DNA of 58,453 nucleotides from Segatella copri (GTDB taxonomy: Bacteria; Bacteroidota; Bacteroidia; Bacteroidales; Bacteroidaceae). The stretch spans positions 1 through 58,453 of the forward strand of contig NZ_VZCB01000014.1 of NCBI RefSeq assembly GCF_009494395.1, in the 5' to 3' direction. Of this stretch, positions 46,982 to 54,739 are shown piece after piece; the first letter of the stretch is position 1, and every line of letters starts with the position of its first letter. Below the pieces are notes generated by a model. That model worked only from the letters and a program-made list of their open reading frames with translations, did no database searches and had not been told where the DNA came from. The position numbers and the translations under genes are program-made.

Positions 46982-47036
46982 CAAAGTTAGGGCTTTTTTG
47001 TTAATGTATGGGGTATTTATTCTTGTTTTTGGAGTG
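46982..47036 (-). promoter_or_regulatory. Promoter region of microprotein B with TACCCCA element
   Basis: TAACTTTG (46982-46989, minus) is the -7 box. TACCCCA at 47009-47015 lies exactly 19 nt away, as in gene A. A weaker copy (CACTCCA) lies at 47030-47036. Confidence 0.6.
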
Positions 47037-47169
47037 AAAATGTGTCTTTGTTGTTAAAAAACAACAGTTATTACCTCTCTTGTGATAGAAATTACTCCCC
47101 TTGTGGCATCTTTTTCTTTATATTTATGCAGTATAAGAGGTGATAATACGTTTTTATCCAACATTTTTG

Positions 47170-48720
47170 TCACAATTGTCCTCTTTCTGCCCAGTCTCCT
47201 CTGTCTAATGTACGGTAACCTATGGCTTCAGCAAGATGTTGAGGCTCTACGTTCTCACAACCAGCCAGGTCGGCGATTGTTCTTGCCACTTTCAAAATTC
47301 TATTATATGCCCTGGCAGATAGGGACAGTTTCTCCATGGCCATGCGCAGGAGGTTGATTCCTTCCTCTGTCGGTTCTGCAAACTGGTGAATCATCCGTTC
47401 CGTCATTTGAGCATTGCAATGAATGCCCTTGAAGTCTTTGAATCTGTTGGCTTGAATCTCCCTGGCTTTTATCACTCTCTCCCTGATATTTGCGCTAGGT
47501 TCGCCTGGCGCAGCTTTGGAGATGTCCTTGAACGGTACAGGACTTATTTCGCACTGTATGTCTATTCTGTCAAGCAGTGGTCCTGATATTTTATTCATGT
47601 ATCGTTGGATTTGTCCTGGTGTGCAGACGCATTTGTGGGTAGGGTCACCGTAATAGCCGCATGGACATGGGTTCATGCTTGCTACAAACATGAAGGAGCA
47701 TGGGTAGTCTATGGAATATTTTGCCCTGCTGATGTTGATGTGGCGATCTTCCAATGGTTGTCGCAGTACTTCAAGGGTTGTTTTGTTGAATTCCGGAAGT
47801 TCGTCGCAGAAGAGCACGCCGTTGTGCGCCAATGATATTTCGCCCGGCTGAGGACTGGTTCCTCCACCGACTAGGGCTACTTGTGAAATCGTATGGTGAG
47901 GTGCTCTGAATGGTCGTTGGGAAATGAGTGAGACATTCTTGCCCAGTTTTCCTGCAATAGAGTGGATCTGGGTTGTTTCCAGGCTTTCTGATAAGGTTAG
48001 AGGAGGAAGGATGGATGGCAGTCTTTTTGCCATCATGGATTTGCCTGATCCCGGAGGGCCTACCATGATAAGGTTATGACCGCCTGCAGCAGCCACTTCC
48101 AGTGCACGTTTTACGTTTTCCTGTCCACGTACATCTGCATAGTCATAGTCGCAATGAGTCTGGTTCTCGTAGAATTCCTTCCGCGTATCTACGATGGTTG
48201 GTTCTGGTGCAGACTGGTCGCTGAGAAACTGGATTACTTCAAAGAGATTTTTCATGCCGTAAACCACAAGATTGTTTACGACAGCTGCTTCCCGGGCATT
48301 CTGTTCCGGTACGATAAGTCCTTTGAAATGTTCTGCTCTGGCTCTGATAGCGATAGGAAGTGCGCCTTTTATGGGTTGCAAGGTGCCGTCAAGGCTCAGT
48401 TCTCCTACCATCATGTATTCTTTCAAGTGCTCTTCTGGAATATTCCCGTTTGCGCCCATGATGCCTATTGCCAACGGTAGGTCGAAGCTGCTTCCTTCCT
48501 TTCTGAGATTGGCAGGAGCCAGATTGATGGTAATATCCGCAATCGGGAATTTGAAGCCACTATATTGTAGGGCAGCCGCAATGCGGTCACGGCTTTCCCT
48601 TACTGCCTCATCTCCCAGACCGGTAAGATGATACATGACACCCTTGTTCAGGCTTACTTCTACGGTTACAGTAGTGACTTCCAAGCCATTAACTGCTGCA
48701 CAATATGCTTTTACTAACAT
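47170..48720 (-). CDS. comM: YifB/ComM-family Mg-chelatase-like AAA ATPase
   Basis: The 516-aa protein has an N-terminal Lon-like fold (about residues 1-170, YCAAVNGLEVTTVTVEV). The AAA module has Walker A GPPGSGKSMMAKRLP (about residue 220), Walker B GVLFCDELPEF, and a Mg_chelatase C-terminal domain with a Cys cluster (MNPCPCGYYGDPTHKC). ComM helps branch migration during natural transformation in other bacteria; its role here is inferred. comF and recX lie 5-6 kb further on. Confidence 0.92.
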   Translation of the reverse strand: MLVKAYCAAVNGLEVTTVTVEVSLNKGVMYHLTGLGDEAVRESRDRIAAALQYSGFKFPIADITINLAPANLRKEGSSFDLPLAIGIMGANGNIPEEHLKEYMMVGELSLDGTLQPIKGALPIAIRARAEHFKGLIVPEQNAREAAVVNNLVVYGMKNLFEVIQFLSDQSAPEPTIVDTRKEFYENQTHCDYDYADVRGQENVKRALEVAAAGGHNLIMVGPPGSGKSMMAKRLPSILPPLTLSESLETTQIHSIAGKLGKNVSLISQRPFRAPHHTISQVALVGGGTSPQPGEISLAHNGVLFCDELPEFNKTTLEVLRQPLEDRHINISRAKYSIDYPCSFMFVASMNPCPCGYYGDPTHKCVCTPGQIQRYMNKISGPLLDRIDIQCEISPVPFKDISKAAPGEPSANIRERVIKAREIQANRFKDFKGIHCNAQMTERMIHQFAEPTEEGINLLRMAMEKLSLSARAYNRILKVARTIADLAGCENVEPQHLAEAIGYRTLDRGDWAERGQL

Positions 48721-48762
48721 ATGGCTACTAGTTTTAAAGGTTTATGGTATGGCTCGATGTAT

Positions 48763-49770
48763 TTACTTGAGCAATTCGTCGAGCTTATTGTAAAGCTCTT
48801 GCCTTTTCATGCCTCGGGCGATGATTTTTCCATTCTGTAGCAGAATGATATTTGGCAGGGATTTGAGTCCCAGTTTGTTCAGGGTCTTGTCTTCCATCAT
48901 CTCTCCGTTGCAGATAGTTGGAGAAGTGATGGAATCTCGCTTGATGTTCTGCTTGCATTCATATTTGCTGGCGTCCAGGCAGAATCCCATCAGTTTGAGC
49001 CTTCCGTTGGCTTTCTTCTGGCGTCTCTTGAGTTCTCTCTGAAGTTCCTGGCTGTCATAGTTGTATGATGCCCATGTATAGATGACCGCCACTGGAGCAC
49101 TACTCAAATCGGCAGATGAAACCATTTTGCCATTCAGGTCGTAGGCTGTAAATGTTGGCAACTGTTTTCCTACGCTGCTGTTTTTGGTATCGGTTGCCCA
49201 TGTCTTCATTTTACCGAATAGAGGATTCTTTCCCTGTTCTTTTTCAAGAAGTGCAAGGAGAGAAAGTGCTTTGTCGTAGTCGGGTGAAGAATTGGCAAAG
49301 AAATACTTTCTTATCAGGTATAGGCTTACAACAGATTTTGTGTTTGCCTTGATGAAATCTTCAGCATGTTTTTTCTCCTGTGGAGGAGTGTCGTTGAGGA
49401 TACTTTGACGGAACTTGGTCATGAGTTCATTGGTCTTAGTGCCCTTCACTTCCATTTCCTTCAGGTGAGAAGCGTCCGCCTTGATATCTACCGACTTTCC
49501 TGATTCAGCAAAGATAGGCTGTTCAGAGAAGTTTGGGAATATAATCATGATGGTGTAGTTTTCCTTGCATGGTTTTTCGAAAGAGAAACGGCCACCTTGT
49601 ACTTTGATAGTGTCCATACCTTCAAAGCCTCCATCCGGACTATAAACATAAAATTCACCTTGGTTCATGTGAAGAAATTTGCCTTCAATTTGAAAATAAC
49701 CACTTCTTGCCCCACATGAGGTAAGTATTAAAACTGAAATAAAATATATGATGTAAGCAAATTTTTTCAT
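48763..49770 (-). CDS. Thioredoxin-fold lipoprotein with DUF4369 domain, lacking the CxxC motif
   Basis: The 335-aa precursor has a lipobox (LTSC, Cys19). A DUF4369-like beta domain spans about residues 25-125 and a TlpA/AhpC-TSA-like domain about 200-335 (GKQLPTFTAYDLNGK, cis-Pro region LPNIILL). Where TlpA has WCxxC this protein reads TWASYNYDSQE, so both redox cysteines are missing. It is probably not an oxidoreductase of the usual type. The gene follows tRNA-Leu on the minus strand. Confidence 0.85.
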   Translation of the reverse strand: MKKFAYIIYFISVLILTSCGARSGYFQIEGKFLHMNQGEFYVYSPDGGFEGMDTIKVQGGRFSFEKPCKENYTIMIIFPNFSEQPIFAESGKSVDIKADASHLKEMEVKGTKTNELMTKFRQSILNDTPPQEKKHAEDFIKANTKSVVSLYLIRKYFFANSSPDYDKALSLLALLEKEQGKNPLFGKMKTWATDTKNSSVGKQLPTFTAYDLNGKMVSSADLSSAPVAVIYTWASYNYDSQELQRELKRRQKKANGRLKLMGFCLDASKYECKQNIKRDSITSPTICNGEMMEDKTLNKLGLKSLPNIILLQNGKIIARGMKRQELYNKLDELLK

Positions 49771-49789
49771 AATGAAAAACTTTAAGGAG

Positions 49790-49875
49790 TGCCGCGAGCG
49801 GGACTCGAACCCGCACAGCCATTACTGGCCAAGGGATTTTAAGTCCCTCGTGTCTACCAATTCCACCATTGCGGC
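49790..49875 (-). tRNA. tRNA-Leu (anticodon TAA)
   Basis: The 86-nt minus-strand tRNA has a long variable arm. The anticodon loop CTTAAAA gives TAA. The acceptor stem GCCGCAA/TCGCGGC has one A-C mismatch (position 6-67). CCA is not encoded. It lies 21 nt after tRNA-Gly and is probably co-transcribed. Confidence 0.94.
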
Positions 49876-49896
49876 ATGGTAAACGTTAAGAGTTAG

Positions 49897-49969
49897 AGCG
49901 GAAAACGGGACTCGAACCCGCGACCCCAACCTTGGCAAGGTTGTGCTCTACCAACTGAGCTATTTCCGC
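49897..49969 (-). tRNA. tRNA-Gly (anticodon GCC)
   Basis: The acceptor GCGGAAA/TTTCCGC pairs fully. The anticodon loop TTGCCAA gives GCC, and the D and T arms are standard. The discriminator base is T, as usual for Gly. Confidence 0.95.
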
Positions 49970-49982
49970 ATTGTTGCGAGTG

Positions 49983-50014
49983 CAAAGGTAATGCTATTTC
50001 TCCATTCTACCAAA
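49983..50014 (-). promoter_or_regulatory. Promoter of the tRNA-Gly/tRNA-Leu unit
   Basis: TACCTTTG (49983-49990) and TTTG (50011-50014) on the minus strand are 20 nt apart. Confidence 0.85.
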
Positions 50015-50084
50015 AGATTTACATTTTTTAAGACGAAGAATCCTCATTTTTTTCGTTTTATGGCTTAAAATGTAGCATTTTCTC

Positions 50085-50711
50085 TTAATTACCTACTGTC
50101 AGCACGCTTCCGTTGCCCGAATAAACCACTCTGTATCTCATGAGTGCTTTGTCGTTTTTTCCTTGACCGCCACTTGTTATCGTGCCGTTTTCCAGGTTAT
50201 AAACTCTTTTGCATTTGTTGCAAACTACTGATTGGCGGTTTCCTGCCCATTCCAGCGGATAGTTGGTCCCGCCATATTGCTGGATGCAGTTAGGGCATTG
50301 ACGGTCCCAGGCAACGTAACCGTTGAAGTTGGTTGTTCCCAAGATAAAGCCGTTTTTTGTTGCGTCGGTTGTATTGCTTCCAGCACCCATGTGGCTATAG
50401 TTGGCGTAATTTTCCTTGGCAGTTGAGAGGATGATAGTCTCCGTATGATTTCTGCCGTCGTTCAGGGTGGAGTAGATGTTCCAGACTCCGTTTACCCTTT
50501 TGGCACTAACCATGGTGTAGGTTCCTGCGCCACTTAATGCTGTAACAATGCTGCAGTCTAGATGATATTGGGTTCTGAAGATAAACTGGCACAGGTATTG
50601 TGTGCTGATGGTGTTTTCTGCATCGCACGAACAAAGTAAGAGCATAGCTATTCCAGCCATGCTCTTCACCTTATTATATATATATACCTTATTATATATG
50701 CTATTCTTCAT
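50085..50711 (-). CDS. Predicted lipoprotein with two CxxC pairs
   Basis: Up to 208 aa with a lipobox LLCSC. The C-terminal half has CPNC (about residue 139) and CNKC (about residue 165) followed by VYNLENG. That spacing suggests a bound metal or a Rieske-like or zinc-ribbon fold without the Rieske histidines. The start is uncertain: 50711 reads through two TATATAATAAGGT motifs as coding sequence. A GTG at 50669 or the ATG at 50660, each placed right after the motif, may be the true start. It follows argH by 19 nt. Function unknown. Confidence 0.65.
   Translation of the reverse strand: MKNSIYNKVYIYNKVKSMAGIAMLLLCSCDAENTISTQYLCQFIFRTQYHLDCSIVTALSGAGTYTMVSAKRVNGVWNIYSTLNDGRNHTETIILSTAKENYANYSHMGAGSNTTDATKNGFILGTTNFNGYVAWDRQCPNCIQQYGGTNYPLEWAGNRQSVVCNKCKRVYNLENGTITSGGQGKNDKALMRYRVVYSGNGSVLTVGN
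50667..50698 (-). promoter_or_regulatory. Two tandem TATATAATAAGGT motifs
   Basis: Two copies on the minus strand (50667-50680 and 50686-50698). The second ends with AAGGTG six bases before the ATG at 50660, a good ribosome-binding distance. Confidence 0.45.
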
Positions 50712-50730
50712 ACAGAAGCCTTTTCTGTTT

Positions 50731-52068
50731 TTATTTCAAGAGTTCCTTTTCTGCATTCTCCATGCGCTCGAAGTGGAACTCTGAGAGGGTTTTCTCCATC
50801 AGTTCCTGAATCTTGTCGTTGCAGAGATTGCCGATACTTCCCTCGTGAGTATGATGAATGTCCTTGTTTGGCTTGAATTCGCCTGCTTCAATTTCCAGTC
50901 CCACCGTCTTGTAGGCATCACGGAAAGGCATTCCGTTGGCGGCAAGCTGGTTCACTTCCTCTACAGAGAACATTGGGTCGTAGCGAGGGTCATCGAGAAT
51001 ATGCTCGTTCACCTCCATCTTGTTGATGATGTAGGCAGCCATCTGCAGGCAGTCCTTCAACTCGTCGAAGGCAGGAAGGAACACTTCCTTGATAATCTGA
51101 AGGTCGCGGAAGTAACCCACCGGCAGGTTGTTCATGATGAGCATTACCTGCTGAGGCAAGCTCTGCAGCTTGTTGCTCTTGGCGCGAATCAGCTCGAATA
51201 CGTCAGGGTTCTTCTTGTGAGGCATGATGCTGGAACCGGTGGTGCACTCCTTAGGCAACTTCACGAAGCCGAAGTTCTGGCAGTTGAACATGCAGGCATC
51301 GAAAGCCATCTTTGCCAGTGTTCCTGCCACGGTAGCCATGGCGAAAGCCACGTTGCGCTCCATCTTTCCTCTGCCCATCTGAGCATAAACCACATTATAG
51401 TCCATGCTGTCGAAACCGAGAAGCTCGGTAGTCATGGTGCGGTTCAGTGGGAATGAGCTTCCGTAGCCTGCAGCACTACCCAACGGGTTGCGGTTGGTCA
51501 TGCGGTAAGCTGCCTGGAGGAAGAGCATGTCGTCGGCAAGTCCCTCAGCATAAGCGCCAAACCAGAGTCCGAATGACGAAGGCATTGCCACCTGCAGGTG
51601 GGTGTAGCCCGGCATCAGAACATCCTTGTACTGGTTGCTCTTCTGAATCAGCTCGTCGAAGAGAATCTTCACTGCGTCCACAATCTCCTTCAACTCATGA
51701 CGGGTGAAGAGTTTGAGGTCTACCAGAACCTGATCGTTGCGTGATCTTCCCGAATGGATCTTTTTACCCATGTCGCCCAGTTTCTGGGTGAGCATCAGTT
51801 CTACTTGGGAATGAACATCCTCCACGCCGTCTTCAATGACGAACTCGCCCTTGTCGGCGATGGCGTAGATATTCTTCAATTCTGCGAGGAGCTGTGCCAG
51901 TTCATCCTTCTCCAGGAGTCCGATGCTTTCGAGCATGGTGATGTGCGCCATACTTCCCAGTACGTCGTACTTGGCGAGATAGAGGTCGAGCTCACGGTCG
52001 CGGCCTACGGTGAATCTTTCGATTTCCTTGTTTACTTCAAAGTTCTTTTCCCAAAGTTTATGTGCCAT
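50731..52068 (-). CDS. argH: Argininosuccinate lyase
   Basis: Final step of arginine synthesis, releasing arginine and fumarate. The 445-aa protein has the superfamily signature GSSIMPHKKNPD (about residue 266), the HSGRSRNDQV substrate loop and the DVHSQVE segment. It lies 13 nt downstream of the SRPBCC-like gene in a pyrE-started unit. No other arg gene is in the window. Confidence 0.95.
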   Translation of the reverse strand: MAHKLWEKNFEVNKEIERFTVGRDRELDLYLAKYDVLGSMAHITMLESIGLLEKDELAQLLAELKNIYAIADKGEFVIEDGVEDVHSQVELMLTQKLGDMGKKIHSGRSRNDQVLVDLKLFTRHELKEIVDAVKILFDELIQKSNQYKDVLMPGYTHLQVAMPSSFGLWFGAYAEGLADDMLFLQAAYRMTNRNPLGSAAGYGSSFPLNRTMTTELLGFDSMDYNVVYAQMGRGKMERNVAFAMATVAGTLAKMAFDACMFNCQNFGFVKLPKECTTGSSIMPHKKNPDVFELIRAKSNKLQSLPQQVMLIMNNLPVGYFRDLQIIKEVFLPAFDELKDCLQMAAYIINKMEVNEHILDDPRYDPMFSVEEVNQLAANGMPFRDAYKTVGLEIEAGEFKPNKDIHHTHEGSIGNLCNDKIQELMEKTLSEFHFERMENAEKELLK

Positions 52069-52081
52069 AATTTCTTTATTT

Positions 52082-52543
52082 TTAATCCTGGTAAGGAATC
52101 ATCGCCAGGGCGTCGGCAATTTTCTCGATGCCTTCCTGCAATGGCTTCTTCACCATACCCTTGATAAACATGTTGAGCTCTGCCTTGATGGTGAGTTTCA
52201 TCTTGCATGAGAATTCTCCTGTAGGGAGCAGCTGAATCCAGAAGTTGAATGGGATAGGGCTGTTCTCTGTCTCGAACTTGATGGTTTTGGGAAAATCTCT
52301 GTCGATGATGCGCATCTTCAGGTCGCCCACCATAGGAGCGTTGATAGTGATGCTGTCGCTGTCGAATCTCAGGTCCTTGAGTTTCTCCATTTCCTTTCTC
52401 TTGTCCTCAGGAATCTGGTCTTTCACCTGCTCGAAGCGGTCCTTGAGCACCTGCAGGTTGTTGAGGTCGCTCAAAGTATTAAAAACAGATTCCTGCTTGT
52501 GAGGAATCTGTTTGATATTACTTTCGAATGTACTTGTACTCAT
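52082..52543 (-). CDS. SRPBCC-fold protein of unknown function
   Basis: The 153-aa protein has no signal peptide. The start (FESNIKQIPHKQESVFNTLSDLNNL), a beta-sheet middle and a long C-terminal helix (MFIKGMVKKPLQEGIEKIADALAMI) match the START/SRPBCC hydrophobic-cavity fold. It lies between pyrE and argH; a specific role is not known. Confidence 0.7.
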   Translation of the reverse strand: MSTSTFESNIKQIPHKQESVFNTLSDLNNLQVLKDRFEQVKDQIPEDKRKEMEKLKDLRFDSDSITINAPMVGDLKMRIIDRDFPKTIKFETENSPIPFNFWIQLLPTGEFSCKMKLTIKAELNMFIKGMVKKPLQEGIEKIADALAMIPYQD

Positions 52544-52560
52544 TATTGATGGGTCAAAAA

Positions 52561-53193
52561 TTACTTCTTCCAGTTAGCTGGGTCCTTGCGCCACTCGTGG
52601 AGCAACTCTACGTCTTCCTGCTTGATGTAGCCAGTCTCGAGAGCCTCTTCCACTACGTGCTCGTAGTCAGTCAGAGTAACCAACTTCACGTTAGCATCAG
52701 CGAAAGCTTTCTCTGCTATAGGGAAACCGTAGGTGTAGCTAGCTACCATACCCACAATCTCGTTGCCGTTCTTGCGGAGCGCCTCTACAGCCTTGAGTGA
52801 GCTGCCGCCTGTAGAAATCAAATCTTCTACAACAACGACCTTAGCCTTAGGGTCGAGCTCACCTTCGATGAGGTTCTGCATACCGTGATCCTTTGGTTTA
52901 GAACGGACGTAAACGAAAGGCAAGTGCAACTCGTCTGCAACCAAGGCACCCTGTGCGATGGCACCTGTAGCCACACCGGCAACAGCGTCAGCCTCTGGGA
53001 ACTGCTCCAGGATGGCGTGTACGAGCTCGAGCTTCACATAGTTGCGGAGTTCAGGGAAAGACAATGTCTTGCGATTATCACAATAGAAAGGAGACTTCCA
53101 GCCAGAAGCCCAAGTGAAAGGATCGTTAGGCTGCAATTTGATAGCCTTAACCTTCAATAACTTAGATGCGAATTCTTTCTTCAGTTTGTCCAT
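52561..53193 (-). CDS. pyrE: Orotate phosphoribosyltransferase
   Basis: Converts orotate and PRPP to OMP in pyrimidine synthesis. The 210-aa protein has the PRPP loop VVVVEDLISTGGSSLKA and the YVRSKPKDHG segment. It heads the minus-strand pyrE-SRPBCC-argH unit. A TACCTTTG -7 box at 53224-53231 lies ~30 nt upstream. Confidence 0.96.
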   Translation of the reverse strand: MDKLKKEFASKLLKVKAIKLQPNDPFTWASGWKSPFYCDNRKTLSFPELRNYVKLELVHAILEQFPEADAVAGVATGAIAQGALVADELHLPFVYVRSKPKDHGMQNLIEGELDPKAKVVVVEDLISTGGSSLKAVEALRKNGNEIVGMVASYTYGFPIAEKAFADANVKLVTLTDYEHVVEEALETGYIKQEDVELLHEWRKDPANWKK

Positions 53194-53223
53194 AATTATA
53201 AGGAATTAATAATTAATTTTTGG

Positions 53224-53231
53224 CAAAGGTA
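53224..53231 (-). promoter_or_regulatory. -7 box of the pyrE promoter
   Basis: TACCTTTG on the minus strand, 31 nt before the pyrE ATG. Confidence 0.6.
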
Positions 53232-53334
53232 CTACAAAAAAGTGAGTTATTGCCACAAAGATGCGATTTATTATATATTTTTTATACCTCAAGCCCATTT
53301 TTCTGCTGTTTTCGACTATTCTTCCGTTCTTTTT

Positions 53335-54066
53335 TTATTCCTTCGTCCATCCTACGGATGTGAAGCTGAATTTCATTTTGCCGGCTTTCATGAGTTCCTG
53401 GCAGCAGGCGTTGACGGTGGCTCCCGTGGTGCAGACGTCGTCTACGATGAGAAGATGTTTTCCCGTCAGGTCTGTGATGGGGTGCTTTCTGCCTTTCTCA
53501 TCGTGATAGTATGTAGCAAGCTGGAATGCATGTTCCACGTTCTCCTGTCTTTGCCATTTGTTCTTGTGGGTTTGACTTTCGGTGAAGACTTCCCTTCTTA
53601 CCGCATCGGTGATGATGGGCAGCTGGGTTTGCCTCCTGATGCCTAGGGCTATTTGTTCGCTTTGATTATAGCCACGTTTCTCCTTCCTTTTGGGTGTCAG
53701 TGGAATGGGGATGATGGCGTCAATTCCTTCAAAGAATTTTCTCTCGATTCCTTCTTTGCCAATCATTTCTCCCAAGAAGAAGCCTGCATCCGGTCTGTCT
53801 CCATATTTCAGGGCATAGACAGACTGGCTGGCAGGCGAATGGCCCTGGTAATAAAACAAGGAGGCGCATTTTACGATGGGAATATGTGCCCAGAAAATCT
53901 TTGCCATCTCGTTCTCGTATGGATTTTCCCAGGTATCTGTACGAGGCAAAGTCGAGAGGCAGGATGTGCAGAGCATTTCTTCCGGCCCATGAAGGCGTCT
54001 ACCACACATCAGACAGTGGCGGGGAAAGAGCAGGTCTAGTAATTTCCCTAATAGGCTGATTTGCAT
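53335..54066 (-). CDS. comF: ComF-family phosphoribosyltransferase-like protein
   Basis: From the ATG at 54066 it is 243 aa. It has an N-terminal zinc-ribbon (CLMCGRRL and CTSCLS, residues ~17-45), the KYGDRPDAG segment and a PRT motif LLIVDDVCTTGATVNAC. ComF takes part in DNA uptake in naturally competent bacteria; the exact reaction is unclear. A longer frame upstream runs through simple repeats and is rejected. recX lies upstream. Confidence 0.9.
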   Translation of the reverse strand: MQISLLGKLLDLLFPRHCLMCGRRLHGPEEMLCTSCLSTLPRTDTWENPYENEMAKIFWAHIPIVKCASLFYYQGHSPASQSVYALKYGDRPDAGFFLGEMIGKEGIERKFFEGIDAIIPIPLTPKRKEKRGYNQSEQIALGIRRQTQLPIITDAVRREVFTESQTHKNKWQRQENVEHAFQLATYYHDEKGRKHPITDLTGKHLLIVDDVCTTGATVNACCQELMKAGKMKFSFTSVGWTKE

Positions 54067-54175
54067 TACTTCTTTACTTTGAACTTTGAACTTTGAATTT
54101 TGAACATTGAACTTTATGATTAGTAAAGCCGTTGAATTCTTCACTCTTCGTTCTTCACTCTTCACTTTTTTCGCT
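54067..54175 (-). repeat. Purine-rich tandem-unit leader between recX and comF
   Basis: On the minus strand, GTGAAGA-type units (about 54133-54170) are followed by five TTCAAAGT-like units (54079-54115) leading right up to the comF start. The same TTCAAAGT units lie before the 52-aa gene at 57355. Confidence 0.75.
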
Positions 54176-54182
54176 TTCTTCC

Positions 54183-54713
54183 CTAGAAGTCTTCTTCGAA
54201 ATCGATGTCGCCCAAATCTTCTTCTTTCATCTTGTCGATGCATTTGTGAATTACATCCATGCTGTAACCTCTGCCAAGGGCAAAACGGATGAGTTTCATG
54301 GAGCGCTCATAATCGTTTTTAGCCTTGATGCTCTTATATTTGCTTTTCATCAGGGGCAGGAGGGTTTCCGTGTACATATCGTCCTCGATTTCCTCGAAGA
54401 TGGGGTCGGAGATTTCCTTGGGAATATGTTTCAGCCAGAGTGCCTGCTCCACCTTTCTTCGTCCCCACTTGTTATATTTTATCTTGTCGTTGATAAAGAA
54501 GCGGGCAAAGCGTTCATCATCGATAAATTTCTTCTGAGTCAGAAATTCCATGTTTCGGGCGATGGCTTCCTCTTCCAGTCCCCATTTCTTCATCTTGTCG
54601 AGCATCTCTTGCGAGCAATGTTCGGCTTTCGTACAGAGGGTGGTGAGTTTCAGGAGAGCCTGCTCCTCAGTCATCGGCTTCTTGGGGCGCTTGGAGTTGT
54701 CATAATATTCCAT
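54183..54713 (-). CDS. recX: Regulatory protein RecX
   Basis: Modulator of RecA filaments. The 176-aa helical protein has family features: EQALLKLTTLCTKAEHC at the start, FIDDERFARFFINDKIKYNKWG near residue 64, and an acidic C-terminus (EEDLGDIDFEEDF). It follows prmC by 26 nt, on the same strand. Confidence 0.85.
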   Translation of the reverse strand: MEYYDNSKRPKKPMTEEQALLKLTTLCTKAEHCSQEMLDKMKKWGLEEEAIARNMEFLTQKKFIDDERFARFFINDKIKYNKWGRRKVEQALWLKHIPKEISDPIFEEIEDDMYTETLLPLMKSKYKSIKAKNDYERSMKLIRFALGRGYSMDVIHKCIDKMKEEDLGDIDFEEDF

Positions 54714-54739
54714 AATGCATTTATGTTTTATTGGGAGGA

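Noticed and set aside
47041..47166. A third microprotein copy near comM
   Set aside because: No CIFKIT or AELAVIAY pattern was found in any frame there.
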